Positions 21,464 through 28,527 of a stretch of 32,501 bases of DNA are shown here, one piece after another; the first letter of the stretch is position 1, and the number at the start of each line of letters is the position of its first letter. A program made the translations under genes and the position numbers. The DNA lies in NCBI GenBank assembly GCA_016190175.1, contig JACPRC010000217.1, positions 1-32,501 of the forward strand. Reading direction: 5' to 3'. The notes under the pieces are model-generated. The model had not been told where the DNA came from and did not search any database. It saw only the letters and a program-made list of their open reading frames with translations. The DNA comes from Planctomycetota bacterium (GTDB lineage Bacteria; Planctomycetota; MHYJ01; JACPRB01).

Positions 21464-22899
21464 TCGCCGGCGTTTTTCTACTGGGCGTACTCTCCTTGTC
21501 CGCACAGGACGAAGTCCCGAATCCCGGCTTCGGCGGCGGCACGGGCATGGTCGGCTATGACGGCGGCGCGAACGAGCGGGCACACGCGGTGGCGGTCGAT
21601 AGCTCCGGCAACGTCTACGTCGCCGGGACCCAGAATGACAACGACTTCCTTCTCCTGAAATACGGCCCCACCGGGACCTTGCTCTGGACCCGGCTCCTTC
21701 TCCTCGGAGACGGGGAGTTGAACGCAGTGGTGGTCGACAACGCAACAGGGGACGTGACGGTCGCCGGTTCCTACGGCGGGGGCTGGGAGATGTACGTCCT
21801 CCGGTACACCGGCAACGGCGACCTGTACGGGGACGACGATCCGCTCAATCCCGTCGGTCTGACGCCCTTCGGCAACCAGAACTGGATTGGGGCCGCCGTG
21901 AACGACCGCTTCGTCTTCAGCAACAACTCCAGCTACGTCACCGGCCTGGTGATGGACGCCTCGGGCGAGCTCTACCTCACCGGCTGGGAGGACGACGGCA
22001 TCAGCATCTACGGCCTCACCATGAAACTCGACACCCACGGCCACCGCTACGGCGACTCCTCCAGCCCCGACGTGGCCACCACGTCCTTCGGCAACTCCGA
22101 ATACGGCGATGGAAACGGAACCTCGGACGCGGCGGATTTCAACCTCTCGGGGTCGGATCGATTCTACTCGATCGCCCGTGACTCCGCGACCGGACACCTT
22201 TACGTGGCCGGCGAGTCCTCGGGGGTCCCGCTCGTCGCCAAGTACGACAGCTCGGGTCTCCTCGTGGAGCCGTTCGGCAACGGCGACTACGACGGCAACA
22301 CGACATCGGATCATCTGGTCCTGCCCTTCAACAACGGCCAGTTCTATGCCCTGGCCGTGGACGGCGCCGGCAACATCCTGGCTGCCGGGGCATACGTGGC
22401 CGGCTCCGACAACGACTATTTCGTGGTGAAGCTCACCCCAGCGGGCGTCCTGATCGAGCCCTTCGGGAACTTCGACCTCGACGGCAACACGATCAACGAC
22501 GCCATCGTCCTGGACAGCGGCTTCGGGGACGATCGGATCTACGGAATGGCGATCGACAACGCGGCGGGATTCTTCGTCGTGACCGGCACGTTCGGTGTGG
22601 GGGGCGGAACCGAGATTCGCACGATGAAATTCGCCACAGCCACGGGGGTGCAGCTCCATTCCCTGAGCTACAAGCCGGCGGGGTTCTCCTCGGAAGCGAG
22701 GGCCATCGCGCTCGGGAGCTTCTTTGTGGCCGGCTTCGAATCCAACGGGGCCGGCGAGGATATCCGGTTGATCAAGTATTCCTCGCCGCCGCCTGCTCCG
22801 GACAATGGCGACAACGACGGCGTGGGATGCGGCATGATCGGACTCGAGGCGCTCATGCTGCTCGGCTTGATCCGGATTTTCAGGGGCCGCGCTCGATAA
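21442..22899 (+). CDS. SBBP-repeat beta-propeller with C-terminal sorting-like tail
   Basis: A 485-residue secreted protein. The start at ATG 21442 has GGGAGGGG upstream and yields a signal peptide (HRVRCLIAGVFLLGVLSLSAQ). The body has repeated SBBP-type blades: AVAVDSSGNVYVAGT, VVVDNATGDVTVAGS, GLVMDASGELYLTGW, SIARDSATGHLYVAGE, ALAVDGAGNILAAGA and GMAIDNAAGFFVVTG. Acidic DxDGN-type turns (GDYDGN, FDLDGN) may bind calcium. The end, GCGMIGLEALMLLGLIRIFRGRAR, combines a cysteine motif, a membrane helix and a basic tail, like the tripartite C-terminal sorting signals processed by exosortase- or rhombosortase-type systems. The stop lies 20 bases inside the convergent scpA remnant. Confidence 0.85.
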   Translation: MHRVRCLIAGVFLLGVLSLSAQDEVPNPGFGGGTGMVGYDGGANERAHAVAVDSSGNVYVAGTQNDNDFLLLKYGPTGTLLWTRLLLLGDGELNAVVVDNATGDVTVAGSYGGGWEMYVLRYTGNGDLYGDDDPLNPVGLTPFGNQNWIGAAVNDRFVFSNNSSYVTGLVMDASGELYLTGWEDDGISIYGLTMKLDTHGHRYGDSSSPDVATTSFGNSEYGDGNGTSDAADFNLSGSDRFYSIARDSATGHLYVAGESSGVPLVAKYDSSGLLVEPFGNGDYDGNTTSDHLVLPFNNGQFYALAVDGAGNILAAGAYVAGSDNDYFVVKLTPAGVLIEPFGNFDLDGNTINDAIVLDSGFGDDRIYGMAIDNAAGFFVVTGTFGVGGGTEIRTMKFATATGVQLHSLSYKPAGFSSEARAIALGSFFVAGFESNGAGEDIRLIKYSSPPPAPDNGDNDGVGCGMIGLEALMLLGLIRIFRGRAR

Positions 22900-23035
22900 G
22901 AATGTCGGTGCGGTCGGCGTCCTGCTCGAGGCGGACCTTCTGATCCTTCGAGAGCTGGAGCATCGCGAGGAACGTCCCCACCACGCGTCCGCGGTCGCGC
23001 CGGTCGCCCACGATCGCCGAGAACGTCGTCCGTTC
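22880..23035 (-). pseudogene. scpA: Orphan C-terminal fragment of scpA
   Basis: The minus strand encodes about 52 residues typical of the ScpA winged-helix end: TTFSAIVGD, RGRVVGTFLAMLQLSKDQKV, RLEQDADRTDILIERGP and stop. ScpA is the kleisin of the SMC-ScpAB condensin. The rest of the gene is missing: upstream in frame is a heptamer array, a hairpin and then the unrelated ABC permease. No start codon fits. The TGA lies inside the convergent SBBP gene. It is a gene relic left by a rearrangement, unless the true ScpA is elsewhere. Confidence 0.7.
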
Positions 23036-23101
23036 CTTTGTTCTCGGTTCTTCGCTCTCTGTTCTTTCCGACCGGTCCGAGCCCGCAAGTGCGGACCGGT
23101 C
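23032..23101. repeat. Heptamer array plus 10-bp hairpin
   Basis: Heptamers of form GTTCTnn run at 23040-23067 (GTTCTCG, GTTCTTC, GCTCTCT, GTTCTTT). A hairpin follows, GACCGGTCCG (23070-23079) with CGGACCGGTC (23092-23101). The hairpin ends four bases after the permease stop on the minus strand and could terminate its operon. Confidence 0.7.
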
Positions 23102-23105
23102 AGCC

Positions 23106-24797
23106 TCACACCTCCATCCTCCTCACCGCCCTCAGCCCCAGCCCCATCGGCACGAGGCACGCGACGAGGCTCAGGACCGCGATCCCCCCCATCGACGCGA
23201 GGATCCATGCTCGGAACGCGCCGTCCGAGATGAACGAGCGCCCGAAATACAGGAAGCACGGCACCGCCTGCAGCGCCAGCACCAGGCTCACGAACGCGAG
23301 CGTCGTGACGAGGTTCAGCGTCCCCCCGAAGCCGCTGACGATCTTCGACGGGTTGTCCTCCGAGAAGTTCGGGTAGAGCGCCCCCAGCCCGACCGCCAGC
23401 CCCGAGACCCCGAGGCAGATCCCCAGCAGCGCCACCGCGTGCAGGATCGCCAGCTCCGTCGGCGTCCGCAGCATGAGGCTCGAAATGCCGATCAGCGTCT
23501 CGCTGATGAGGAGCGACGTCGTGAACGAGAGCGCCAGCTTCCCGTACAGGATGTCCTCCCTCGGCATCGGCATCATCCCGATGATCCAGAAGCGCCGCCC
23601 CTCGAGCGAGAGCTGCGGGAAGATGAAGCGGCTCGCGAAGGTCGCCAGCGTCAGCGACGTCGCCAGCAGGTTCATCTGCGCGATCAGGTTCTTCCAGAAG
23701 ATCTCGCGCTCCTGGTACGCGAAGGTCCGCAGGTTCAGGAAGTAGATCGCCAGCAGCCCGAAGAAGATCAGGAACTGCGACCACTGCACCGGGTCGCGGA
23801 TGAAGCTCTTGACGTCCTTGATCACGATGTGCCGGACGCTGCGGCCGACGAAGCTCAGCAGCGGCGAGAACACCCGGTCCACGATCGTGCGCGCCCCGTA
23901 CTTGCGGTTGTGCCGGAGCCCCTGCGAGACGTACCAGCCGCGGAGCATCAGGCGCGCCGACATCCAGTGCGCGAGGCCCATGAGGAAGAGCGCGTTCGCC
24001 GCGATCACGCCGAAGAAGAAGGCCGCCGTCCCCGTGCCGCCCCGCGAGTGCGAGAGGAGCCCCTTGGCCATCCAGAAGCTCGGCAGGAGCGGGTTGCGGC
24101 TGAAGCCCGTCGAGTCGTACACCTCCTGCACCAGCCGCATGTCGCCCGAGAGCTGGCTGCGGATGCTCAGGATCCGCGTCACGATCACGATGACGACCGC
24201 GACGGTCACGAGCGCGGCCCCGATGACGAGTTCCTTCCGGGTCCTCGGGAGGAACGACGTCACGACCATCGCGATCATCGCCCCGATCGCCGCCGGGACG
24301 AACATCCAGGCCATGAAGTACAGCATCGCCGCCGCGTAGAAGTGCCACGGCGCGCCGAAGAGGCGGCCGTACGCCGCCATCAGCGGCGTCCCCAGGAAGA
24401 GGAACGCCCACGAGCTGAAGGCCAGCGCCTCGCCGAACTTGTACAGGAACGTCGTCCCCGGCCGCACCGGCAGGGCGTGCAGGAACTCCGTCTCCTTCGA
24501 CTTGTAGAAGGACGTGTAGCAGATGATCGCGTTCGAGAAGACGAGCATGATGAAGAGGGCGAAGAAGAAGACGTGGAACGTCCCGCCCACGAGGTCCTCG
24601 AGGAGGAACTGCGACGCGATCCCGCCGCTCCGGAGGAAGTCGAGCGCGTGGTAGAACAGCCGGTAGAGGCTCCCCCAGAAGACGACGGAGAAGCACGCGA
24701 TCACGACGATCTTGAAGCGGGACTGCCGCCCGAAGAGCCGCAGCCGGTTCCGCAGCTCCGCGCCTTTCAGCGAGGCCAGGACGGCGACGTCGTTCAT
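23106..24797 (-). CDS. ABC-2-type exporter permease
   Basis: A 563-residue polytopic membrane protein with about twelve hydrophobic segments, for example VVIACFSVVFWGSLYRLFY, VFFFALFIMLVFSNAIICY, MFVPAAIGAMIAMVVTSFL, FFFGVIAANALFLMGLAHW and TTLAFVSLVLALQAVPCFLYF. The cytoplasmic loop FYKSKETEFLHALPVRPGTTFLYK is typical of large ABC-2-like permeases (the YthP/EcsB-like or 'putative ABC exporter' type). It works with the ATPase encoded upstream (25159-25902); the 361-bp gap holds a repeat element and heptamer arrays. The substrate is unknown. It ends RAVRRMEV; the same 3' end recurs as a relic at 20608. Confidence 0.88.
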   Translation of the reverse strand: MNDVAVLASLKGAELRNRLRLFGRQSRFKIVVIACFSVVFWGSLYRLFYHALDFLRSGGIASQFLLEDLVGGTFHVFFFALFIMLVFSNAIICYTSFYKSKETEFLHALPVRPGTTFLYKFGEALAFSSWAFLFLGTPLMAAYGRLFGAPWHFYAAAMLYFMAWMFVPAAIGAMIAMVVTSFLPRTRKELVIGAALVTVAVVIVIVTRILSIRSQLSGDMRLVQEVYDSTGFSRNPLLPSFWMAKGLLSHSRGGTGTAAFFFGVIAANALFLMGLAHWMSARLMLRGWYVSQGLRHNRKYGARTIVDRVFSPLLSFVGRSVRHIVIKDVKSFIRDPVQWSQFLIFFGLLAIYFLNLRTFAYQEREIFWKNLIAQMNLLATSLTLATFASRFIFPQLSLEGRRFWIIGMMPMPREDILYGKLALSFTTSLLISETLIGISSLMLRTPTELAILHAVALLGICLGVSGLAVGLGALYPNFSEDNPSKIVSGFGGTLNLVTTLAFVSLVLALQAVPCFLYFGRSFISDGAFRAWILASMGGIAVLSLVACLVPMGLGLRAVRRMEV

Positions 24798-24802
24798 GGA
24801 AG

Positions 24803-24902
24803 CTGTCAGCCCTTAGCCCTTAGCCCTTGCCGTTAGCCCTTAGCCGTTAGCCATGAGCCCTCGGCCGCCCGCATCCGGCCAAGGACTGACGGCTGACAGC
24901 TA
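24803..24902. repeat. Heptamer array CCnTYAG (left of the inserted element)
   Basis: Units CTGTCAG, CCCTTAG, CCCTTAG, CCCTTGC, CGTTAG (six bases), CCCTTAG, CCGTTAG, CCATGAG and CCCTCGG run from 24803 to 24864; inverted units CTGACGG and CTGACAG follow at 24886-24899. The array starts six bases upstream of the permease ATG and thus forms its leader on the minus strand. Confidence 0.85.
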
Positions 24903-24903
24903 A

Positions 24904-25130
24904 CCCGCCTTATTCACGTCGGCTTCGCCGCCGACGTGAAACGGCGCCCTGCGGGCGGTTGCGGCGGTCCTGCGGACCGCCTCCACCGGATAGCCCGTCC
25001 GCCTGCGCGCGACACCTTGTCGCGCTCCGGCGTCGGCCCGCGGCGCGCCATTGCACCCGCGGAACGCGCCGCGGGCGGCTTATTCACGAGTTCTCGGCCT
25101 GCGGCCGAGAACCTTCGTGAATAAGCCGGG
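24904..25130 (-). mobile_element. Five-hairpin repeat element, copy 2 (inverted relative to copy 1)
   Basis: The element is 227 bp, with ends CCCGCCTTATTCACG and the complement of CCCGGCTTATTCACG (14 of 15), and is flanked by CTAA on both sides (24900-24903, 25131-25134). Stems: 24913-24923/24930-24940, 24963-24970/24974-24981, 25007-25014/25018-25025, 25036-25047/25065-25076 and 25077-25099/25103-25127 (two-base bulge). Differences from copy 1 keep the pairing. It sits within a heptamer array between the ABC ATPase and permease genes. A 4-bp CTAA duplication is the target type of IS5-family transposases; no transposase is nearby. Confidence 0.85.
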
Positions 25131-25172
25131 CTAATGGCTAACAGCTAACAGCTCGCAGCTAACGGCTCACCG
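25131..25172. repeat. Heptamer array (right of the inserted element)
   Basis: CTAATGG, CTAACAG, CTAACAG, CTCGCAG and CTAACGG run in exact register at 25131-25165. They are the continuation of the array that ends at 24899. The TAG stop of the ABC ATPase (25159-25161) is part of a unit. Confidence 0.85.
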
Positions 25173-25902
25173 GCGTTCCGGCCTCCCCGTCCGTCAGCTT
25201 GAAGAAGACCTTCTCCAGCCCGCCGTCCGTCCCCGCGAGCTTCCGCAACTCGTCCATCGTCCCCACCGCCCGCAACCGCCCTCCGGTGATGATCCCGATC
25301 CGCCCCGCCGTCTCCTCCGCGATCGAGATCACGTGCGTCGACATGAAGATCGCGCACCCCCGCTTCGCCTCCGCGGCGAAGATGTCCTTCACCAGCCGCG
25401 ACGAATGCGGGTCGAGCCCCACGAGCGGCTCGTCCACCACCATCGCCTTCGGCTTGTGGAGCAGCGTCGCCGCGAGGACGACGCGCTGCTTCATCCCGTG
25501 CGAGTAGCCCTCCGTCAGCTCGCGCACGTAGTCCCCCATCGAAAAGAGGTCCACGAGCCGGTCGATCTCCTTCGCCCGATCCGCCCCGTCCAGCCGGTAC
25601 ATGTCCGCGACGAAGTGGAGGAACTCCAGGCCCGAGAGCTTGTCGTAGAGGTAGGGCTGGTCCGGCACGTAGGACATCACGCGCTTCGCCTCGATGGGGT
25701 CCTTCTGCACGTCGAAGCCGCAGACCGAGATCGTCCCCGACGTCGGCTTCAACAGGCCCGCGATCATCTTGATCGTCGTCGTCTTGCCGGCGCCGTTGGG
25801 ACCCAGCACCGCGAAGAACTCGCCCGGCTTGATCTCGAGAGTGAGGTCGTCCACCGCGACCTTCCGGCCGAACGCCTTGCTGACTCCGTCGATGCGGATC
25901 AT
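25159..25902 (-). CDS. ABC transporter ATP-binding protein
   Basis: A 247-residue nucleotide-binding subunit. Walker A GPNGAGKTTT (about 35-44), Q-loop region YVPDQPYLYD, signature ELTEGYSHGMKQRVVLA (the usual LSGGQ is replaced by YSHGM, as in many ABC-2 exporters), Walker B AMVVDEPLVGLDP and the H-loop MSTHVI. The ATG at 25902 has GGAGG six bases upstream; the in-frame ATG at 25935 lies in a heptamer array and is less likely. It drives the permease encoded downstream. The stop codon falls within a heptamer repeat unit. The substrate is unknown. Confidence 0.93.
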   Translation of the reverse strand: MIRIDGVSKAFGRKVAVDDLTLEIKPGEFFAVLGPNGAGKTTTIKMIAGLLKPTSGTISVCGFDVQKDPIEAKRVMSYVPDQPYLYDKLSGLEFLHFVADMYRLDGADRAKEIDRLVDLFSMGDYVRELTEGYSHGMKQRVVLAATLLHKPKAMVVDEPLVGLDPHSSRLVKDIFAAEAKRGCAIFMSTHVISIAEETAGRIGIITGGRLRAVGTMDELRKLAGTDGGLEKVFFKLTDGEAGTPVSR

Positions 25903-25916
25903 CGCGGCCTCCGGGC

Positions 25917-26115
25917 CGGAAAGAACGAAGAACAAAGAGCCGAGAAGAAAGAGCCGGGGGAAGTCTCCCCCGCCTGCGCGGCCGTAGCCACGGCCGCTTC
26001 GGCGTGGCGAAGGCCCGCGCCCCCGCCTCCCCGGGGGCCGGCGGGAAAGGAGGGGGTGCGGGGGACGCTTCCCCCGCCCTCTCTCTTCTCTCTTCTTCGT
26101 TCTTTGTTCTTTCCG
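25917..26115. repeat. Composite element: inverted heptamer arrays around a five-hairpin core
   Basis: Left array AAAGAAC, GAAGAAC, AAAGAGC, CGAGAAG, AAAGAGC (25920-25954). The core hairpins are 25956-25961/25966-25971, 25978-25985/25990-25997, 25997-26001/26008-26012, 26019-26025/26032-26038 and 26058-26065/26070-26077. Right array CTCTCTT, CTCTCTT, GTTCTTT, GTTCTTT (26081-26112). The outermost CGGAAAGAAC (25917-25926) and GTTCTTTCCG (26106-26115) are a perfect 10-bp inverted pair. It fills the gap between the anchored protein gene and the ABC ATPase. Confidence 0.8.
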
Positions 26116-26119
26116 TCGG

Positions 26120-27004
26120 TCATGGCTGTTGGAATCCCGCGGGCATCGCGACCGTCGTCTTCCAGTCCCTCGCCTCTTCGTACGGGAGCGCCCGCTTGTC
26201 CGCGAGACGCACGTCCAGGACGTAGCGGCCGACGAAGAGCGTGATCGCCAGCACCACGCCGGAATCGTTCACGTAGACGATGTGGGACATCGCCTCCTCG
26301 TCCTGCGTCGGCCTGCGCCGGAAGAAGACCTTGTGGCAGGTTACATGCCGTCCCTGGTAGAGGATCGTCTCCCGCTCTTCCACCGTCGCGTACAGGTCCG
26401 TCGTCGAGACGCGGCCCGCGTCGCCCCCGGCGCCCACGCCCCTCATGTCCAGCGTCTTCACGCGCCACTTCTTGCCCACGGACAGACGGCCGCCGAAGTA
26501 CGGCACGATCCCGTCCGAGAGCATCGCGTCGTCGTCGAACGGGATGTCGTCGACGTCGCGCCGGAAGAACTTCGCGTCCAGGGTGACGCGCATCCGGTTC
26601 CCGTTCCTCACGGCGACGAAGGAGACGGGGACGGGAAGTTCCACCAGCGTCGCCCGCGAATCGTACCGGAGGAACCGGCGGTCGGTGCCGAGCGTCGTGC
26701 GCGAGGCCAGGACGAGGGTCTTCTTGTCCCCCTTCGCGTCCGGCATCTCCAGACGCACCCACTCCCGGAGCTGCGCGCCGCCGTCGGACTCCGGCAGGAC
26801 GACCGACTCGATCTCCCCGACCGGGGCGCCGGACATGGTGACGGCGAACTTCGTGACTTCGGGATTGGAGACCGTGCGCAGGTAGGATCGGTAGCTCGGC
26901 GGATCGCGGAACTCGAAGTAGGGCAGGACCTCGCGCCGGACAAGCTGGGCCATCATCACGGCCCAGAAGCATCCCGCACCCAGGAGAAACAGCGCGCGAC
27001 CCAT
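26120..27004 (-). CDS. Membrane-anchored protein, unknown family
   Basis: A 294-residue protein with one N-terminal membrane helix (ALFLLGAGCFWAVMMAQLV, residues 4-22), then about 270 residues of beta-rich sequence outside the membrane. Notable stretches: RMRVTLDAKFFRRDVDDIPFDDD, VGKKWRVKTLDM, TTDLYATVEERETILYQGRHVTCHKVFFRR and VVLAITLFVGRYVLDVRLAD. The pattern of paired 'processing' strands resembles DUF3108-type outer proteins, but I cannot claim membership. The ATG follows an extended -10 box by ten bases. The TGA lies five bases past a heptamer array. Confidence 0.75.
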   Translation of the reverse strand: MGRALFLLGAGCFWAVMMAQLVRREVLPYFEFRDPPSYRSYLRTVSNPEVTKFAVTMSGAPVGEIESVVLPESDGGAQLREWVRLEMPDAKGDKKTLVLASRTTLGTDRRFLRYDSRATLVELPVPVSFVAVRNGNRMRVTLDAKFFRRDVDDIPFDDDAMLSDGIVPYFGGRLSVGKKWRVKTLDMRGVGAGGDAGRVSTTDLYATVEERETILYQGRHVTCHKVFFRRRPTQDEEAMSHIVYVNDSGVVLAITLFVGRYVLDVRLADKRALPYEEARDWKTTVAMPAGFQQP

Positions 27005-27012
27005 GAACAGTG

Positions 27013-27022
27013 CTATTATAGC
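27013..27022 (-). promoter_or_regulatory. Extended -10 promoter of the 26120-27004 gene
   Basis: On the minus strand TGCTATAAT is a perfect extended -10 (TGnTATAAT), with TATAAT at 27020-27015, ten bases before the ATG at 27004. There is no recognisable -35; that position is taken by the heptamer array. The leader would be only a few bases. Confidence 0.6.
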
Positions 27023-27026
27023 ATAG

Positions 27027-27098
27027 CCCTCAGCCGTCAGCCGTCAGCGCTCAGCCGGATCGTCCGGAAGCTGAGTGCTGAGAGCCGATGGCTGACAG
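27027..27098. repeat. Inverted heptamer array overlapping the cca start codon
   Basis: CCCTCAG, CCGTCAG, CCGTCAG, CGCTCAG (27027-27054), a small palindrome CCGGATCGTCCGG, then CTGAGTG, CTGAGAG, CCGATGG, CTGACAG (27071-27098). The ATG of the CCA-adding enzyme is inside CCGATGG. The array fills the whole divergent gap, so it lies in both 5' regions. Confidence 0.88.
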
Positions 27099-28398
27099 CC
27101 TTTTCTCCGCCGCCCTGTCCGTCGTCCGCCGCCTCCGCGAGCGGGGCCACGAGGCCTGCTTCGCCGGCGGCTGCGTGCGCGACCGCCTCCTCGGCCGCCC
27201 CGTCGCCGACTACGACGTCGCGACGGACGCCCTCCCGGACTCGGTGATCGCCGCCTTCCCCCGCACCGTCGAGGTCGGGAAGGCGTTCGGCGTCGTGACC
27301 GTCCTCGTCGGCCCGCACGCGGTCGAGGTCGCCACGTTCCGCTCGGACCACAGCTACCGCGACGGCCGCCGCCCCGAGGGCGTCACGTTCTCCGATCTCC
27401 GGACCGACGTCGAGCGCCGCGACTTCACGATCAACGCGATGATGTGGGACCCGGTCGAGGACCGCGTCATCGACCTCGTCGGCGGCCGCGCCGATCTCGC
27501 GAGCCGGACGATCCGCGCCGTCGGCGACCCGGAGCGCCGCTTCTCGGAGGACAAGCTCCGCATCCTCCGCGCCGTGCGGTTCGCCGCAACCCTCGATTTC
27601 GCGATCGAGCCCGCCACCGCGTCGGCCATCCGGCGCTTCGCCCCGGAGATCCTCCAGGTCAGTTGGGAGCGCATCGCCGCGGAGCTGAAGAAGATCCTCG
27701 TCGCGCCCCGGCGCGCGGAGGGGATGGAGCTGATGCGGACGCTGGGGCTCCTCGCCCCCGTCCTGCCCGAGTGCGAGGCGACGGTCGGCGTCCCGCAGCC
27801 GCCGGAGTTCCATCCGGAGGGCGACGTGTGGACGCACACGAAGCTCGCTCTCCGGGCGCTCGAGTCGCCTTCGTTCGTCGTCGCCCTGGCGACGCTCCTG
27901 CACGACGTCGGGAAGCCGCGCACGATCGAGCACGCCGACCGCATCCGCTTCAACGGCCACGACAAGGTCGGCGCGGAGATGGCCGCGGAGATCTGCGACC
28001 GCCTGCGCCTCTCGCGCGAGGAGAAGGAGGCGGTCGCGTGGATCGTGCTGAAGCACCTTGCCTTCCTCGACGCGGACCGCATGCGGAAGAGCACGCTCAA
28101 GCGTCTCTTCGCGTCCCCCCTCATCGAGGAGCTGTTCCAGGTCGCCCGCGCCGACGCGATCGGATCGATGGCGGAGCCGGCGACGGTGGAGCGGATGAGG
28201 GCGCTGCGCGCGAGCCTCCCCCCCGACGTCATCAAGCCGCCGCCGCTCCTCCGCGGCGCCGACCTCATCGCGATGGGATTCGCGCCGGGGCCTCTCTTCA
28301 AGGAGATCCTCCGCGAGGTGGAGGACGCTCAGCTCGAGGGACGGGTGCGAACGGCCGAGGAGGCGCGCGAGCTCGTGCGCGCCCGTTGGAGCCGCTGA
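27088..28398 (+). CDS. cca: CCA-adding enzyme / poly(A) polymerase family with HD domain
   Basis: A 436-residue class II nucleotidyltransferase. The head has FAGGCVRDRLLGRPVADYDVATDA with catalytic Asp41 and Asp43; the flexible loop and ERRDFTINAM motif follow (about 110-119), then the RRF-x-ED-x-LRILRAVRFAA neck motif. An HD-type phosphohydrolase motif (LLHDVGKPRTIEH, about 270) occupies the C-terminal half, as in many CCA enzymes. It adds or repairs the 3' CCA of tRNA; an A-adding or poly(A) polymerase role cannot be excluded from sequence. Its first five codons come from a heptamer repeat, and no Shine-Dalgarno is visible. Confidence 0.92.
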   Translation: MADSLFSAALSVVRRLRERGHEACFAGGCVRDRLLGRPVADYDVATDALPDSVIAAFPRTVEVGKAFGVVTVLVGPHAVEVATFRSDHSYRDGRRPEGVTFSDLRTDVERRDFTINAMMWDPVEDRVIDLVGGRADLASRTIRAVGDPERRFSEDKLRILRAVRFAATLDFAIEPATASAIRRFAPEILQVSWERIAAELKKILVAPRRAEGMELMRTLGLLAPVLPECEATVGVPQPPEFHPEGDVWTHTKLALRALESPSFVVALATLLHDVGKPRTIEHADRIRFNGHDKVGAEMAAEICDRLRLSREEKEAVAWIVLKHLAFLDADRMRKSTLKRLFASPLIEELFQVARADAIGSMAEPATVERMRALRASLPPDVIKPPPLLRGADLIAMGFAPGPLFKEILREVEDAQLEGRVRTAEEARELVRARWSR

Positions 28399-28410
28399 GG
28401 GGCGGCGACC

Positions 28411-28480
28411 GCCGGTTCTCCCCGTCCCCTTGTCCCTTTGTCTCCCGGTTTCCCGTTCTCCCGGTCTCCCATCCCCGCGG
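28411..28480. repeat. C-rich degenerate heptamer tract
   Basis: A pyrimidine-rich tract with rough seven-base periodicity (GTCCCCT, TGTCCCT, TTGTCTC, CCGGTTT, CCCGTTC, TCCCGGT, CTCCCAT at about 28425-28475). It is less regular than the other arrays and has no clear inverted half. It lies between cca and the REC-PilZ promoter. Confidence 0.5.
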
Positions 28481-28491
28481 TCCGGGCATCC

Positions 28492-28521
28492 TTGACTTGT
28501 CCCCCGGTTCCTCCGAATAAT
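28492..28521 (+). promoter_or_regulatory. Leaderless promoter of the REC-PilZ gene
   Basis: TTGACT (28492-28497), an 18-base spacer and AATAAT (28516-28521) stand six bases before the GTG at 28528. Both hexamers match the consensus at five of six positions. Transcription should begin at the start codon. This is the clearest leaderless site in the window. Confidence 0.7.
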
Positions 28522-28527
28522 GACCGC

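Noticed and set aside
21478-24696. 1072-codon minus-strand open frame
   Set aside because: Shadow running across the SBBP gene, scpA remnant and permease in a non-coding frame.
23439-24836. 465-codon plus-strand open frame opposite the permease
   Set aside because: Composition dominated by Arg, Glu and His from antisense of hydrophobic codons; no family resemblance.
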